Of a stretch of DNA of 64,000 bases, positions 1 to 8,184 are shown in pieces. The stretch is from MB1-2 sp046566065. Its GTDB lineage: Bacteria > Actinomycetota > CADDZG01 > WHSQ01. The notes under the pieces are model-generated. The model was not told where the DNA came from, did no database searches, and saw only the letters and a program-made list of their open reading frames with translations. The DNA lies in NCBI GenBank assembly GCA_046566065.1, contig JBKHXK010000005.1, forward strand, positions 25,170-89,169, given 5' to 3'. A program made the translations under genes and the position numbers. How positions within the stretch are numbered: the stretch's first letter is position 1; each line of letters opens with the position of its first letter.

Positions 1-602
1 AACGAGCAGATGTCTTTGATCTCACCTTCGTTGTCCTCGACGAGGTCCGAATACATGATCTCGATGTAGCGGCCCCGTTCCAGCTCGCGGCCGTCGCGGA
101 TCCCCCTCGCGACCCTGTTGGCCCAGAGCTCTGCGGCTTTAGCGACGTTCTTGGGCCCGAAGGGAACGTCGGCGTACGAGAGAGCGACGTCGCGTCCGTC
201 CCGGATCAGATGGATGAAACGGGCCTCGGGGAAGAGCGAGGCCAGCTCGGGGATGTTCTCCACGTAACGTGGCGTCTTGTCGCCCCATCGTTGCTTCCCC
301 TGCGCTTCGGCGTAGGCCAGGTAGGCAGCCGAGATCGCCTCTGCGTAACCGACCCGCGTACGACCGGACAACTTCTCCCGCACGGACCCGATCGGCAACT
401 CCCAGGCTGCGAAACGTTTGTGCTGAGCAAGACGGTCAAGGAACTCGTCCACGTCGACCTCATCGCGGCCCTCATGCAGTTCGGTGATGAAGCGCGACTC
501 CGGAGGCACCGCCACCTGAGGATGGGCGTTCATCGTCAGGCGCAGGAAGGTCGTGCCCGATCTCGCCGACCCGACGATGAAGAAAGGTGCAGGCTCTGCC
601 AC
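1..602 (-). CDS. Sulfotransferase family protein (3' end outside window)
   Basis: Probable PAPS-dependent sulfotransferase moving a sulfuryl group to a glycan or lipid acceptor. The N-terminus has the 5'-phosphosulfate loop (FFIVGSARSGTTFLR, residues 7-21). WGDKTP near residue 107 and the 3'-phosphate motif (RFIHLIRDGRDVALSY, about 128-143) follow, as in the Sulfotransfer_3 family. The GTG start overlaps the TAG stop of the upstream phosphatase-superfamily gene by one base (TAGTG), so translation is probably coupled. About 200 residues are visible; the C-terminal third lies beyond base 1. The acceptor is unknown; polysaccharide genes nearby make an envelope glycan plausible (inference). Confidence 0.85.
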   Translation of the reverse strand, partial: MAEPAPFFIVGSARSGTTFLRLTMNAHPQVAVPPESRFITELHEGRDEVDVDEFLDRLAQHKRFAAWELPIGSVREKLSGRTRVGYAEAISAAYLAYAEAQGKQRWGDKTPRYVENIPELASLFPEARFIHLIRDGRDVALSYADVPFGPKNVAKAAELWANRVARGIRDGRELERGRYIEIMYSDLVEDNEGEIKDICS

Positions 603-1849
603 TAGAGGTAGCCGAGGTCGCGCAGGTGTTGCTCGATCGTTGCCTCGTCCTCTTCTGACAGCGGCGCCTCTTCGCTCGTCACCGTGGAGGCCTCGACCTT
701 GGCGATGAACTGCTCGAGGGGATGGGCAACCTCGGGGAAGCGTGAGTAGACGTCGCGCTTCTCGTTCGGAGGGCCTCCGTTGCCGTTCAGCTTGTACAGG
801 GAGGGCTTGTTGGACCCCACGCGCAACAATTTCCAGTCCGTCGTCCGGGCACCCGCGATGCGGTTGCCCTCGAGCTTCACTCCGACGGCCTCCATGTAAG
901 CCGGTTCCTCGGGAAGCGAGCCGCCCTCCATCAACGGGCGCAAGCTGCGACCGTCGATCCCCTCGGGTATCTGGAAACCGAGCAGATCGCAGAGCGTCGG
1001 GAGGAGGTCCACGTGACGCACCTGATCTTCGACCACCGCCTGCGGCACGCCCGGCCCCGCGATGATGAGTGGGACCCGAACGAGATGCTCGTGCAGGGCG
1101 AATCCGTGGCCCACGGACAGCGACTGGAAACGCTGGTCCAGAGCAGGAAGCCAGCTCTTCAGCTTCAGCGTCTTGCGAGACTTGCGGGCGAGCCGGATCA
1201 GCTTCTGCTCGAACGGCGTGTCCGGGTAGTCCTCACCGTGGTCGCCGGTGATCACGATGATGGTGTTGTCACCGCAGGCCTCGTAGACGGGCTTCAGCCA
1301 TTCGTCCGTCGCCGCCACTGCCGCCTGATAGCCGGCCTTGTCCCAGCGCTTGGTGAAGTCGGGCGGAGCTCGGTAGGGACGGTGCACCTCCCAGATGTGC
1401 AGCATCATGAACCAGGGATCCACGTAGGAGTGCATCTTGGCCACGACATCGTCCCGCCACTCGAAGAAGGGGACCTTGTAACCCTGGCGGTGGTTGGCGT
1501 CCTCGAAGCCCCGCAGGATCCCCGTCTGGGGCAGCAGCGGGCCCGTGGCCTCCGCATGGGTCTGGTAGCCGGCCGCCGAGAAGACCTCCGCCATCGTCGT
1601 CAAGGAGCTGTTCAGCCGGTACCCCTGCAGGCCCCGCACGCCGTGCTTGGGTGGGTAGCAGCCGGTGAGCATCGACGAGAAGGAGGGCGTCGTGGAGGTA
1701 GTGGTGGACACGCAACCCCGGAAGGCGGACCCCTGGTTGGCGTAGGCGTCGATGTTCGGGGTCGGGATCTCGCTCCCGAAGACGGCATCGGCCCTCAGCG
1801 AGTCGATGGCCAGGAACAACACGTTCGGCGCGGGCAAACAGACCTCCAT
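602..1849 (-). CDS. Sulfatase-fold (alkaline phosphatase superfamily) hydrolase or transferase
   Basis: 415-residue protein of the alkaline-phosphatase/sulfatase superfamily. Visible elements are the first metal Asp (NVLFLAIDSLRAD, D16), the nucleophile region before MLTGCYPPKHGV, a second metal site (ITGDHGEDY) and the C-terminal His segment (VGHGFALHEH) before a GPG turn. Where S1 sulfatases have C-x-P-S-R, this has T-T-P-S-F (residues 53-57), so no formylglycine can form there; a Thr-nucleophile phosphodiesterase or phosphotransferase is more likely. The start chosen is the ATG directly before the first beta strand; an upstream extension would be Pro/Arg-rich. It ends in LRDLGYL, like two other proteins here, and is coupled to the sulfotransferase. 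Confidence 0.8.
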   Translation of the reverse strand: MEVCLPAPNVLFLAIDSLRADAVFGSEIPTPNIDAYANQGSAFRGCVSTTTSTTPSFSSMLTGCYPPKHGVRGLQGYRLNSSLTTMAEVFSAAGYQTHAEATGPLLPQTGILRGFEDANHRQGYKVPFFEWRDDVVAKMHSYVDPWFMMLHIWEVHRPYRAPPDFTKRWDKAGYQAAVAATDEWLKPVYEACGDNTIIVITGDHGEDYPDTPFEQKLIRLARKSRKTLKLKSWLPALDQRFQSLSVGHGFALHEHLVRVPLIIAGPGVPQAVVEDQVRHVDLLPTLCDLLGFQIPEGIDGRSLRPLMEGGSLPEEPAYMEAVGVKLEGNRIAGARTTDWKLLRVGSNKPSLYKLNGNGGPPNEKRDVYSRFPEVAHPLEQFIAKVEASTVTSEEAPLSEEDEATIEQHLRDLGYL

Positions 1850-1954
1850 GCGGGGGGTTGAGCTGGTAGGGGCGCATCCTACCGGCGGGGGGACCGCCCG
1901 ACCCTGTCCGGCTCGTCCGGTTAGGTCCTTGTCGGGTGGACGGAGCAAGCAAAC

Positions 1955-1979
1955 CCGGGCTACGCGCTAAATAGCCCGG
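1955..1979. repeat. 8-bp inverted repeat in a divergent promoter region
   Basis: CCGGGCTA (1955-1962) and TAGCCCGG (1972-1979) are perfect arms around a 9-base spacer. They lie in the 207-base gap between two divergently transcribed genes. A second small stem, GGGCC/GGCCC, lies at 1982-1998. Operator or 5'-leader hairpin are both possible; nothing else is recognisable in the gap except the strong AGGAGG at 2043-2048 serving the next gene. Confidence 0.4.
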
Positions 1980-2056
1980 ACGGGCCACTTTTCGGCCCTC
2001 AGCCTGCCCGGTTCGTCCGCCGATAGCTCCCCTAACACCTAGAGGAGGTACCTGCT

Positions 2057-3820
2057 ATGCCGCGGAGAACGTTGTGGAGCCTGTTGGTTCTAGCGGTGGT
2101 GATCGGGTCACTACCGGTTTCGAGCGCCCTGGCGGCGCGTAACAGGGCGCCTCGCATCATGCGAGCCGTCATGGTCGACAAGGACGGCAACGGCCTCGCC
2201 GATCGCGTCGTGCTGACCTACAGCGAGAAGATCAAGCACAAGCTCGACACCTCGAGGTTCCCGTTCGTGGTCCAGGGCTACAGGATCAAGAAGATCAACG
2301 CGGCCCGCGGCTCTCTGCGTCTCACGATCATGCTGCACGAGAACGCGAACGCCCCCAAGAAGCCGACCTCGATCAAGTACACGCGCACCCGTCGTCAGCC
2401 GGTCGTCGACCTGAACAGGCTGCAAGCCCAGAAGCAGCTGTTGACGAAGAACATCATCGGGCTCGCCGTGACGCCCCCACCACCTGAGGAGTTCACGTTG
2501 ACGGTGAACCGGGGTGGCGACGGCCTTGGCACTGTGACCGACAACCACACCAAGATCGACTGCGGGACGACGTGTAGCGCAACCTATGCGGCGGGGACCA
2601 GCGTGACGCTCACCGCCACACCAGATGCCGCCACTAAGGCAACGTTCGCGAGTTGGAGCGGCTGCACTAGCGAGACGCCGTCTTGCACGGTCACGATGGA
2701 CGCCGACAAGGCAGTCACTGCTTCTTTCTCGAAGACGGGCAGCTTCGTTCTGACCGTGGTGAAGGCAGGTCAGGGCACGGGGACCGTCACCTCGACTTCG
2801 GATAACCCTCCGACCGGCCCTGCGCAGATCAACTGCGGCGCCAACTGCACCGCCAGCTACGCCAAGGACACAAGGGTCACCCTTACCGCGACCAGCGATC
2901 AGGCGAGTGGCTCCACCTTCGCCGGTTTCAGTGGCGGCGGCTGTTCCGGGACCCTCAGCACCTGCGTCGTTACGATGGACGCGGCCAAGACGGTTACAGC
3001 CACCTTCAACAAACTCGGGAACTTCGACCTGCAGGTGACGAAGGCAGGAAGCGGGACGGGAACCGTCACTTCCGGCGAGAATCCGGCAAAGATCAGCTGC
3101 GGCGCCGACTGCACCGAGAGCTATCCCGCGGCCACGCAGGTCACGCTCACCGCGACACCGGACCAGGGGATGACCTTCGCCGGCTTCAGTGGCGGGGGCT
3201 GCACCGGAACGTCCATGACCTGCAATATCACGATGGATGCCGCGAAGACCGTCACCGCCACGTTCAACAGCGCGACACAGCGCACGCTGACTGTAGCGGT
3301 CACTCCTGCAGGCGGTGGCTCGGTCACTTCGACCTCTCCGAGCCAGGCCGACGGCATCAACTGCGGGAGCGACTGCACCGCGAACTATGCGAATGGCACG
3401 AACGTCACACTCAGCGCGACCCCCGCGTCCGGTTACAGGTTCGATGGCTGGAGCGGCGGCGCCACCTGCCCGGAGTCCACCTGTCAGGTGACGATGGACG
3501 CGAACAAGACCGTTACGGCCACGTTCTCGCCTCTAGCTGTGGTGCGGAACCTCAGCGTCACCGTCACCAACGGGACCGCGACCTGCGCGGTCGGGACCAC
3601 CATCATGACTACGTGCAACGGTGGTTATGACAACGGAACCGTTGTCACGGTCACGGTGTTTCCGTCAGCCGGCTTCGGCCCCCTTCCCACCTGGGGCGGT
3701 GACTGCGCCTCGGCCGGGTCCACAGTCACGTGTCAGGTGACCATGAACGCCAACAAGACGGTGACGGCAACCTTCGCGAGCATCGTGCCCTCCGTCAGTG
3801 GAGGGACCTCTCTCCCATAG
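2057..3820 (+). CDS. Secreted protein with five divergent InlB B-repeat-like domains
   Basis: 587 residues, exported: the signal peptide has charged MPRRTLW, a hydrophobic core and a likely cut after SSALA. Residues about 31-135 form an Ig-like/SbsA-like domain (VMVDKDGNGLADRVVLTYSEKI). Five repeats of roughly 80-90 residues follow from residue 146. Each carries GTVTS, a CGxxC pair, VTLTATPDxG, FAGFSGGGC and VTMDAAKTVTATF, resembling the divergent InlB B-repeat family of surface proteins. Each of the first four repeats has two Cys pairs; the fifth is degenerate. Start supported by AGGAGG eight bases upstream. No LPXTG or membrane anchor is visible at the C-terminus, so it is probably released or held by binding. 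Confidence 0.85.
   Translation: MPRRTLWSLLVLAVVIGSLPVSSALAARNRAPRIMRAVMVDKDGNGLADRVVLTYSEKIKHKLDTSRFPFVVQGYRIKKINAARGSLRLTIMLHENANAPKKPTSIKYTRTRRQPVVDLNRLQAQKQLLTKNIIGLAVTPPPPEEFTLTVNRGGDGLGTVTDNHTKIDCGTTCSATYAAGTSVTLTATPDAATKATFASWSGCTSETPSCTVTMDADKAVTASFSKTGSFVLTVVKAGQGTGTVTSTSDNPPTGPAQINCGANCTASYAKDTRVTLTATSDQASGSTFAGFSGGGCSGTLSTCVVTMDAAKTVTATFNKLGNFDLQVTKAGSGTGTVTSGENPAKISCGADCTESYPAATQVTLTATPDQGMTFAGFSGGGCTGTSMTCNITMDAAKTVTATFNSATQRTLTVAVTPAGGGSVTSTSPSQADGINCGSDCTANYANGTNVTLSATPASGYRFDGWSGGATCPESTCQVTMDANKTVTATFSPLAVVRNLSVTVTNGTATCAVGTTIMTTCNGGYDNGTVVTVTVFPSAGFGPLPTWGGDCASAGSTVTCQVTMNANKTVTATFASIVPSVSGGTSLP
2492..3790 (+). repeat. Five tandem coding repeats (about 240-275 bp each)
   Basis: Domain repeats within the secreted protein. 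Repeats 2 and 3 are near-identical at base level around the FAGFSGGGC and MDAAKTVTATF segments, suggesting fairly recent duplication or gene conversion, while repeats 1, 4 and 5 have diverged. Confidence 0.75.
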
Positions 3821-3843
3821 CGACGTAAGCCAGATCTGCGGGT

Positions 3844-3879
3844 CGGGCGCAGGCATCTCCTCTAGGTAGCTTGCGCCCG
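3844..3879 (+). terminator. Hairpin after the repeat-protein gene
   Basis: CGGGCGCA (3844-3851) pairs perfectly with TGCGCCCG (3872-3879), starting 23 bases after the stop codon. No U-tract follows, so termination is plausible but not certain. Confidence 0.4.
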
Positions 3880-3907
3880 GCCCGCTCCCAACCCCCCCGC
3901 CAACTCC

Positions 3908-3954
3908 ACTTCTGTACGGAAGACGCTGCCAGGCAGCGGGTTCCGTACAAAGGT
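3908..3954 (+). repeat. Nested inverted repeat, copy 1, in the leader of the WecG-like gene
   Basis: Outer arms TGTACGGAA (3913-3921) and TTCCGTACA (3941-3949) are perfect and extend imperfectly to ACTT/AAGGT. Inside is GCTGCC-A-GGCAGC (3925-3937). The element ends 37 bases before the ATG. A related element lies at 8130-8176, also just before a gene start. It could be a regulatory leader hairpin or a small palindromic repeat family. Confidence 0.6.
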
Positions 3955-3991
3955 CGCGTTCGGGGGCTCCGGCCCTGGCAGACTGCCCGCC

Positions 3992-4741
3992 ATGGACCGG
4001 CCCTTCCCCACGATCGAGGTGCTCGGCGTCCCGGTGGCGAAGCTGCTGCCGAAGGACGCTCTGATCCAGATCGAACGGATCGCCTCCGAAGAGGGGGCCC
4101 ATCTGATCGCCTACGCCAACGCGCACACGCTGAACCTGGCCACCTCGGACCCCTCCTACAGAGAACTACTGCGCAACGCTGCGATCGTTCTGAACGACGG
4201 AGCGGGTATCGCGATCGCGGCCCGGGTGAACGGGGACAGGTTCCCGGCGAACCTCAACGGCAGCGACTTCAACCCCCTGATCCTGGGTCTCGCCGGCAAG
4301 AACGGCTGGCCGGTGTTTTTGCTCGGGGCGAGGCCCGGAGTGGCGGAGCGTGCGGGAGCGGCGATGAAAGCGCGTTATCCCGCCTTGCAGATCGCAGGCA
4401 CCCGGGATGGTTACTGGCCGGCGGGCTCGGACGATCAGGTCGCCGCCGAGATCCGTTCGTCCGGCGCCACTCTCGTGATGGCCGCGCTCGGCAACCCGAT
4501 GCAGGAGCGGTGGTTGGCCGAGCATCTGGCCGCCACGGGTGCCCGGCTCGGGGTCGGTGTGGGGGCCTTCTTCGATTTCGCGGCCGGCGAGGTTCCGCGC
4601 GCCCCCGCGTGGATGAACCGGATGGGCATCGAGTGGGTGTTCCGTCTGCTGCAGGAGCCGCGCCGTTTGTGGCGCCGCTACGTGGTGGGCAACCCGGTGT
4701 TCCTCGCCCACGTGCTGAGGGACCGGTTCTCTCGGCGCTAG
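3992..4741 (+). CDS. WecG/TagA/CpsF family glycosyltransferase
   Basis: 249-residue family 26 glycosyltransferase, the class that adds N-acetylmannosamine or a similar sugar to a polyprenyl-linked intermediate at the membrane. Family landmarks are AYANAHTLNLA near residue 50, a LNDGAGIAIAAR segment near residue 70, ALGNPMQERWLAEH near residue 168 and GVGAFFDFAAGEVPRAP near residue 190. The basic C-terminal tail (RLLQEPRRLWRRY) is the usual membrane contact. The length is typical. Its stop overlaps that of the converging gene by four bases (CTAG). The leader carries a strong hairpin. Sugar specificity cannot be read from sequence. Confidence 0.9.
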   Translation: MDRPFPTIEVLGVPVAKLLPKDALIQIERIASEEGAHLIAYANAHTLNLATSDPSYRELLRNAAIVLNDGAGIAIAARVNGDRFPANLNGSDFNPLILGLAGKNGWPVFLLGARPGVAERAGAAMKARYPALQIAGTRDGYWPAGSDDQVAAEIRSSGATLVMAALGNPMQERWLAEHLAATGARLGVGVGAFFDFAAGEVPRAPAWMNRMGIEWVFRLLQEPRRLWRRYVVGNPVFLAHVLRDRFSRR

Positions 4742-6420
4742 TCCTGTTTGCGCGCGCAGTCGAGAGCGGACTTCAGCTCGTCCGGCGTAAGGGCGGTCAG
4801 GAACACGCGTTCTTCGGTCCGGTCCTCGAACCTCCCGAGGGCGTCTTCGCTGGGAGCGTTGTCGCCGATCGTGTAGGTGCGCAGGAACTCTGCGATGTCG
4901 GCGGGCTCGACCTCGTTGCGCTTGAGCTCCTTCTTGTTGAACATGATCTGGTAGCCGCGGTTGGACAGGATCAGGGACTTGTCCGGCGTCACCTTGTCGA
5001 ATTCGGCGTCGATGTCCTTGGCGGTCTCGGCCATGATGATGTTCCAACCACCGGTTTCCGAGGGGTACGGCGTCTGACCATGGTCGGCCGTCATCGCGAG
5101 CACGTAGCTCTTGCGGCCGACCTCGCGGTTCAGGAACCTCACGAGCGCTCCGAGCTGGCGGTCCTGCTCTTCGAGGGTCTCTCGCTCCTCGGGCTCGATC
5201 ATGTTCCATTCGTGTCCGACCAGATCGGTGCTCTTGTAGTTCACGTAGAAGAGGTCGGCCACGTCGTCTTGCCCGAAACCCTCCGTGGTGAGGACCTCCT
5301 TCATCACCTCGGTCTGATAGAGCGACCAGGCCGGGGTGTAGCGGATCTTGCCGTCGATCGGCAACATGGGGTGATCGAGCCACCGCTGGTCGGCCTCGCC
5401 ATCGCGTTGGTCGATGAAATCGATCGCTTCTTGGAGCCCTTCGTTCCCCAGCACGTAGTCGGGCATCGAGTAGTAGTCGGGATTCGTGCGGAACTCGACG
5501 TCGCCCAGGTCGTCCATGATCGCGATGTCGTGGTCGCCGCCCTGTTTGTAAGCACCGTGTCCGATCATCCCGAGGTGCCAGGTGTCCCGAGCCATCATCC
5601 CGATCAGCGGCACGTTGTCGTTGGCGAGATCCCAGGTGTCGGCGACCGTGTCGAGCCTCAGGTACTTGGGGGATGAGCCCTCCCAGGCGTCGACGATCTT
5701 GCCTTTCACGCGCATCTTGATGTCCGCCAACCCGTGGCGGTTGGGGAAGGCTCCGGTCCCCATCGTGGCGTGCGTCGAGGGCGTGATCGACGGCGAGGAG
5801 CCGACCGTGGCTTGCGTGTAGTTGGCGCCGTCCGCCATCAGCTTCTTCAGCTGCGGCCACGACTCGGGCCAGTACTCCAAGACGTTGTCGCCGCCCCCGT
5901 CCCAGACGACGGTCATGATCAGTTTGGGGATCCCGTTGCGCTTGTTCTTGGGTAGCAAGGCTTCTTCGAGCGTCTTCCCGACCGCTTCCGGCGGAGCTTC
6001 GAAGTCCAGAAGCTCTGCGAAGGTGGGGGCCAGGTCCGCGACCGTCGTCTCCCGGTCGCTGTTCACTCCGCTCTGGATGTATCCCGGTCCGTAGAGCACG
6101 AGAGGCACGTCCTGGGTGTAGGCGAACGGCGTCGAATGCCGGGTGTTGTACTGGTTCGGGAGCTGTTCGATCGTCAGGACATCGCCGGAACGGCCCGGCA
6201 CGTAGCCTCGCCAGACCTTCTCGAGGATGCCCTCCGGCACGTCGCACGCCTTGACCAAACGGACCCGCTCGGGGTTGGGGGGCTCGGGGTCTCGGAGGAA
6301 GAGGAAGTAGCCGCCTCCTCCCGCCAGGAGCACCAGCACCACCAGGATCACGGGCAGCAGCGAGCGCCTCTTCCGGCGGAAGAGCGCGGGGGCGCGCGAG
6401 GAGGGCCTGAAGGCGGACAT
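4738..6420 (-). CDS. Membrane-anchored alkaline-phosphatase-superfamily protein, apparently circularly permuted
   Basis: 560 residues. A basic N-terminus and one hydrophobic segment (residues 21-42) suggest a signal anchor. The block that is C-terminal in relatives comes first: TRHSTPF (H95), YGPGYI (111-113) and DLAPTF (129-133). The usual N-terminal half follows: TVVWDGGGDN (D174), SITPSTHATMGTG (Thr213 as likely nucleophile), STDLVGHEW (D399/H403) and MTADHGQ (D446/H447). All expected metal ligands are present but in rotated order. The ATG at the start of the basic segment is chosen because a longer frame would overlap the divergent glycosyltransferase. Probably an extracytoplasmic phosphodiesterase, phosphatase or phosphotransferase; substrate unknown. 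Confidence 0.8.
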   Translation of the reverse strand: MSAFRPSSRAPALFRRKRRSLLPVILVVLVLLAGGGGYFLFLRDPEPPNPERVRLVKACDVPEGILEKVWRGYVPGRSGDVLTIEQLPNQYNTRHSTPFAYTQDVPLVLYGPGYIQSGVNSDRETTVADLAPTFAELLDFEAPPEAVGKTLEEALLPKNKRNGIPKLIMTVVWDGGGDNVLEYWPESWPQLKKLMADGANYTQATVGSSPSITPSTHATMGTGAFPNRHGLADIKMRVKGKIVDAWEGSSPKYLRLDTVADTWDLANDNVPLIGMMARDTWHLGMIGHGAYKQGGDHDIAIMDDLGDVEFRTNPDYYSMPDYVLGNEGLQEAIDFIDQRDGEADQRWLDHPMLPIDGKIRYTPAWSLYQTEVMKEVLTTEGFGQDDVADLFYVNYKSTDLVGHEWNMIEPEERETLEEQDRQLGALVRFLNREVGRKSYVLAMTADHGQTPYPSETGGWNIIMAETAKDIDAEFDKVTPDKSLILSNRGYQIMFNKKELKRNEVEPADIAEFLRTYTIGDNAPSEDALGRFEDRTEERVFLTALTPDELKSALDCARKQD

Positions 6421-6444
6421 GCCTGCGAAGGTAACCTGCTCGCC

Positions 6445-7401
6445 GTGGAAAACCAGACCAAACGGGCGCCTTCGGCCTTCGTCATCGCGACCCGCAACAG
6501 GCCCGATGACCTGTTGCGAACCGTGCAGAGCCTGGTGGCGCAGACCGTGCTGCCGGCCGAGCTCTGCATCGTGGATTCGAGCGACGAGACCCCGACCCGT
6601 GTGCAGATCGAAGAGCTCTGCGAGGAGGCCGGCATCGCTCTCGATTTCCATCACCCGGCCCCCAGAGGTCTGACCGTGCAGCGCAACGTCGGCATCGATC
6701 GCACCAAGGGCGATCCGGTCTTCCTGATCGACGACGACGTGTGGCTGGCCCCCGATTGCCACGAGGAGGTCCTGGCCGAATACGAGCGCTGGGGGCCGGA
6801 GTTAGGTGGCGTTAGGGCGACACCGGTCCGGCCCGCGAAGCCGTCGCTGCCGACACGGATCTACCGCAAGATCTTCGGCATCGGTGGATGGTGGCCCGAG
6901 GCGAGCGGCAAGGTCCGGCCCGGTTTCTATGCAGAGGGCGTGTCGGATTCGGCGGGTGTTCGCAAGCTCGAGTACTTCAACGGTTGGTTCATGTCGTACC
7001 GCCGTGAGGTCTTCGAGCACGAGCGCTTCGACGAGGCCCTGTCCGGTTACGCCTACAAGGAGGACATCGACTTCTCCTACCGGGTCTCGCGTCGTTACAC
7101 CTTGGTGCAGACACCGAGGGCGCGCTGCGATCATCTGAAGAGCCCCAGCGCGCGCTTGAACTCGCACAACCTGCAGCGCATGAACCTCGCCAACCAGTTC
7201 TATCTGCATCGCAAGTTGATGCCGCAGGATGCGTTCCACAAGGCGGCGCTGTGGTGGGCCTGGCTCGGCTTGTTCATCCTGAACATCGGCAAGGCCGTGC
7301 AGACGAAGGACCCCGGTCTCGTTACCGGGATGATCGCGGGAGCGTGGGAGCAGGTGCGCGGCCGAGGACTCGTCGACCCCGCACTCGAGTCCGGCAAGTG
7401 A
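6445..7401 (+). CDS. Glycosyltransferase family 2
   Basis: 318-residue GT-A inverting glycosyltransferase. It opens with AFVIATRNRPDDLLRTVQSL (nucleotide-binding strand), has the DxD-type metal motif in VFLIDDDVWLAPD near residue 95, and a conserved ED-type segment (YKEDIDFSYRVSRR) near residue 212. The GTG start is taken because the fold begins immediately after it, and only 24 bases separate it from the divergent phosphatase-superfamily gene. It overlaps the next gene by four bases (GTGA), so the two are probably co-translated. Likely adds a sugar in envelope polysaccharide synthesis; donor and acceptor unknown. Confidence 0.85.
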   Translation: MENQTKRAPSAFVIATRNRPDDLLRTVQSLVAQTVLPAELCIVDSSDETPTRVQIEELCEEAGIALDFHHPAPRGLTVQRNVGIDRTKGDPVFLIDDDVWLAPDCHEEVLAEYERWGPELGGVRATPVRPAKPSLPTRIYRKIFGIGGWWPEASGKVRPGFYAEGVSDSAGVRKLEYFNGWFMSYRREVFEHERFDEALSGYAYKEDIDFSYRVSRRYTLVQTPRARCDHLKSPSARLNSHNLQRMNLANQFYLHRKLMPQDAFHKAALWWAWLGLFILNIGKAVQTKDPGLVTGMIAGAWEQVRGRGLVDPALESGK

Positions 7402-8105
7402 GCCGCTTCGAGGCCGACGCCCGCGGAGCGAAGAAACGGGACTACTGGTTCACCGTCCTCCTGACGGACCCGGTTGCCGTTCCGCTGACGACGTTCCTGG
7501 CCAAGCGGCGACTGCTCACGCCGAACCAGGTCACGATGGTGAGCCTGGTGCTCGGCCTCTCGGTCGGCGTGTTCTTCGCGACGGGGGAGCGCTGGGGCCT
7601 GATCGCCGGAGGCATCGCCTTCTACCTCGCCTTCGTCACCGACTGCGTCGACGGCAAGCTGGCCAGGGCCACCGGGATCACGAGCGACAAGGGCGAGGCT
7701 CTGGATGCGCTAGCCGACGGAGGCCGCCGAGCCAGCGCCAGCCTCGGGCTTGGCTATCACCTTTGGAACATTCCGCAGGTTCTTAATGTGGTCAACGGTG
7801 GGGGGCCAAGCATCCTCCGCTTCGAGCCGCCCGATTTCCTCTGGCTTCTCGTGTACGCGGTCCTCGCCTACTACTTCCTCGAGATCTCCGGGGCCGACAA
7901 GGGTGAGCCCGCCGGGGGAGTGCGCGGGGTGTGGGCGCAGCGGCTCGCCCAGTACCGGCTCCTGCCTACGCCGGGGATGCCCGACGTGCAGGCCATCGTG
8001 TTCATCTTCGGCCCGCTCACCGGCTTGGTGGTTCCTGCGCTTGGTGTCGGTCTCGCGATGGTCTCGGTCGCTATCCTGCTCACCGTGGTGAGACGACTCC
8101 GATGA
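7398..8105 (+). CDS. CDP-alcohol phosphatidyltransferase family membrane enzyme
   Basis: 235-residue membrane protein with the complete family signature: D82-CV-D85-G86-KLA-R90, then G99, D103 and D107. These residues bind metals and the CDP group while a phosphoalcohol is exchanged between CMP and an acceptor. Several hydrophobic helices are visible (VSLVLGLSVGVFF, LIAGGIAFYLAFV and later ones). The GTG start overlaps the stop of the upstream glycosyltransferase. The neighbours are polysaccharide genes rather than phospholipid genes. A polyol-phosphate dehydrogenase and a nucleotidyltransferase 10 kb away could supply its CDP-alcohol substrate (inference). The product may be a phospholipid or a phosphodiester-linked surface polymer. 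Confidence 0.85.
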   Translation: MSRFEADARGAKKRDYWFTVLLTDPVAVPLTTFLAKRRLLTPNQVTMVSLVLGLSVGVFFATGERWGLIAGGIAFYLAFVTDCVDGKLARATGITSDKGEALDALADGGRRASASLGLGYHLWNIPQVLNVVNGGGPSILRFEPPDFLWLLVYAVLAYYFLEISGADKGEPAGGVRGVWAQRLAQYRLLPTPGMPDVQAIVFIFGPLTGLVVPALGVGLAMVSVAILLTVVRRLR

Positions 8106-8129
8106 CCCCGCCCACGCACCTCCACACGC

Positions 8130-8176
8130 ACTTTTGGACGGAAACGGACGTGAGACAGCGCTTTCCGTACAAAGGT
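8130..8176 (+). repeat. Inverted repeat, copy 2, before a phosphatase-superfamily gene
   Basis: Arms 8130-8144 and 8162-8176 pair over 15 positions with one mismatch and one G-U. The right arm is nearly the same as that of the element at 3908-3954 (both end CCGTACAAAGGT). It finishes eight bases before the ATG, and its AAAGGT is part of the likely ribosome-binding site, so folding could mask translation initiation. Confidence 0.6.
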
Positions 8177-8184
8177 GGGCCGGG

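Noticed and set aside
6421..6762. N-terminal extension of the permuted phosphatase-superfamily protein
   Set aside because: It would overlap the divergent GT2 gene, which starts 24 bases from the internal ATG, and the ATG directly precedes a membrane-anchor sequence.
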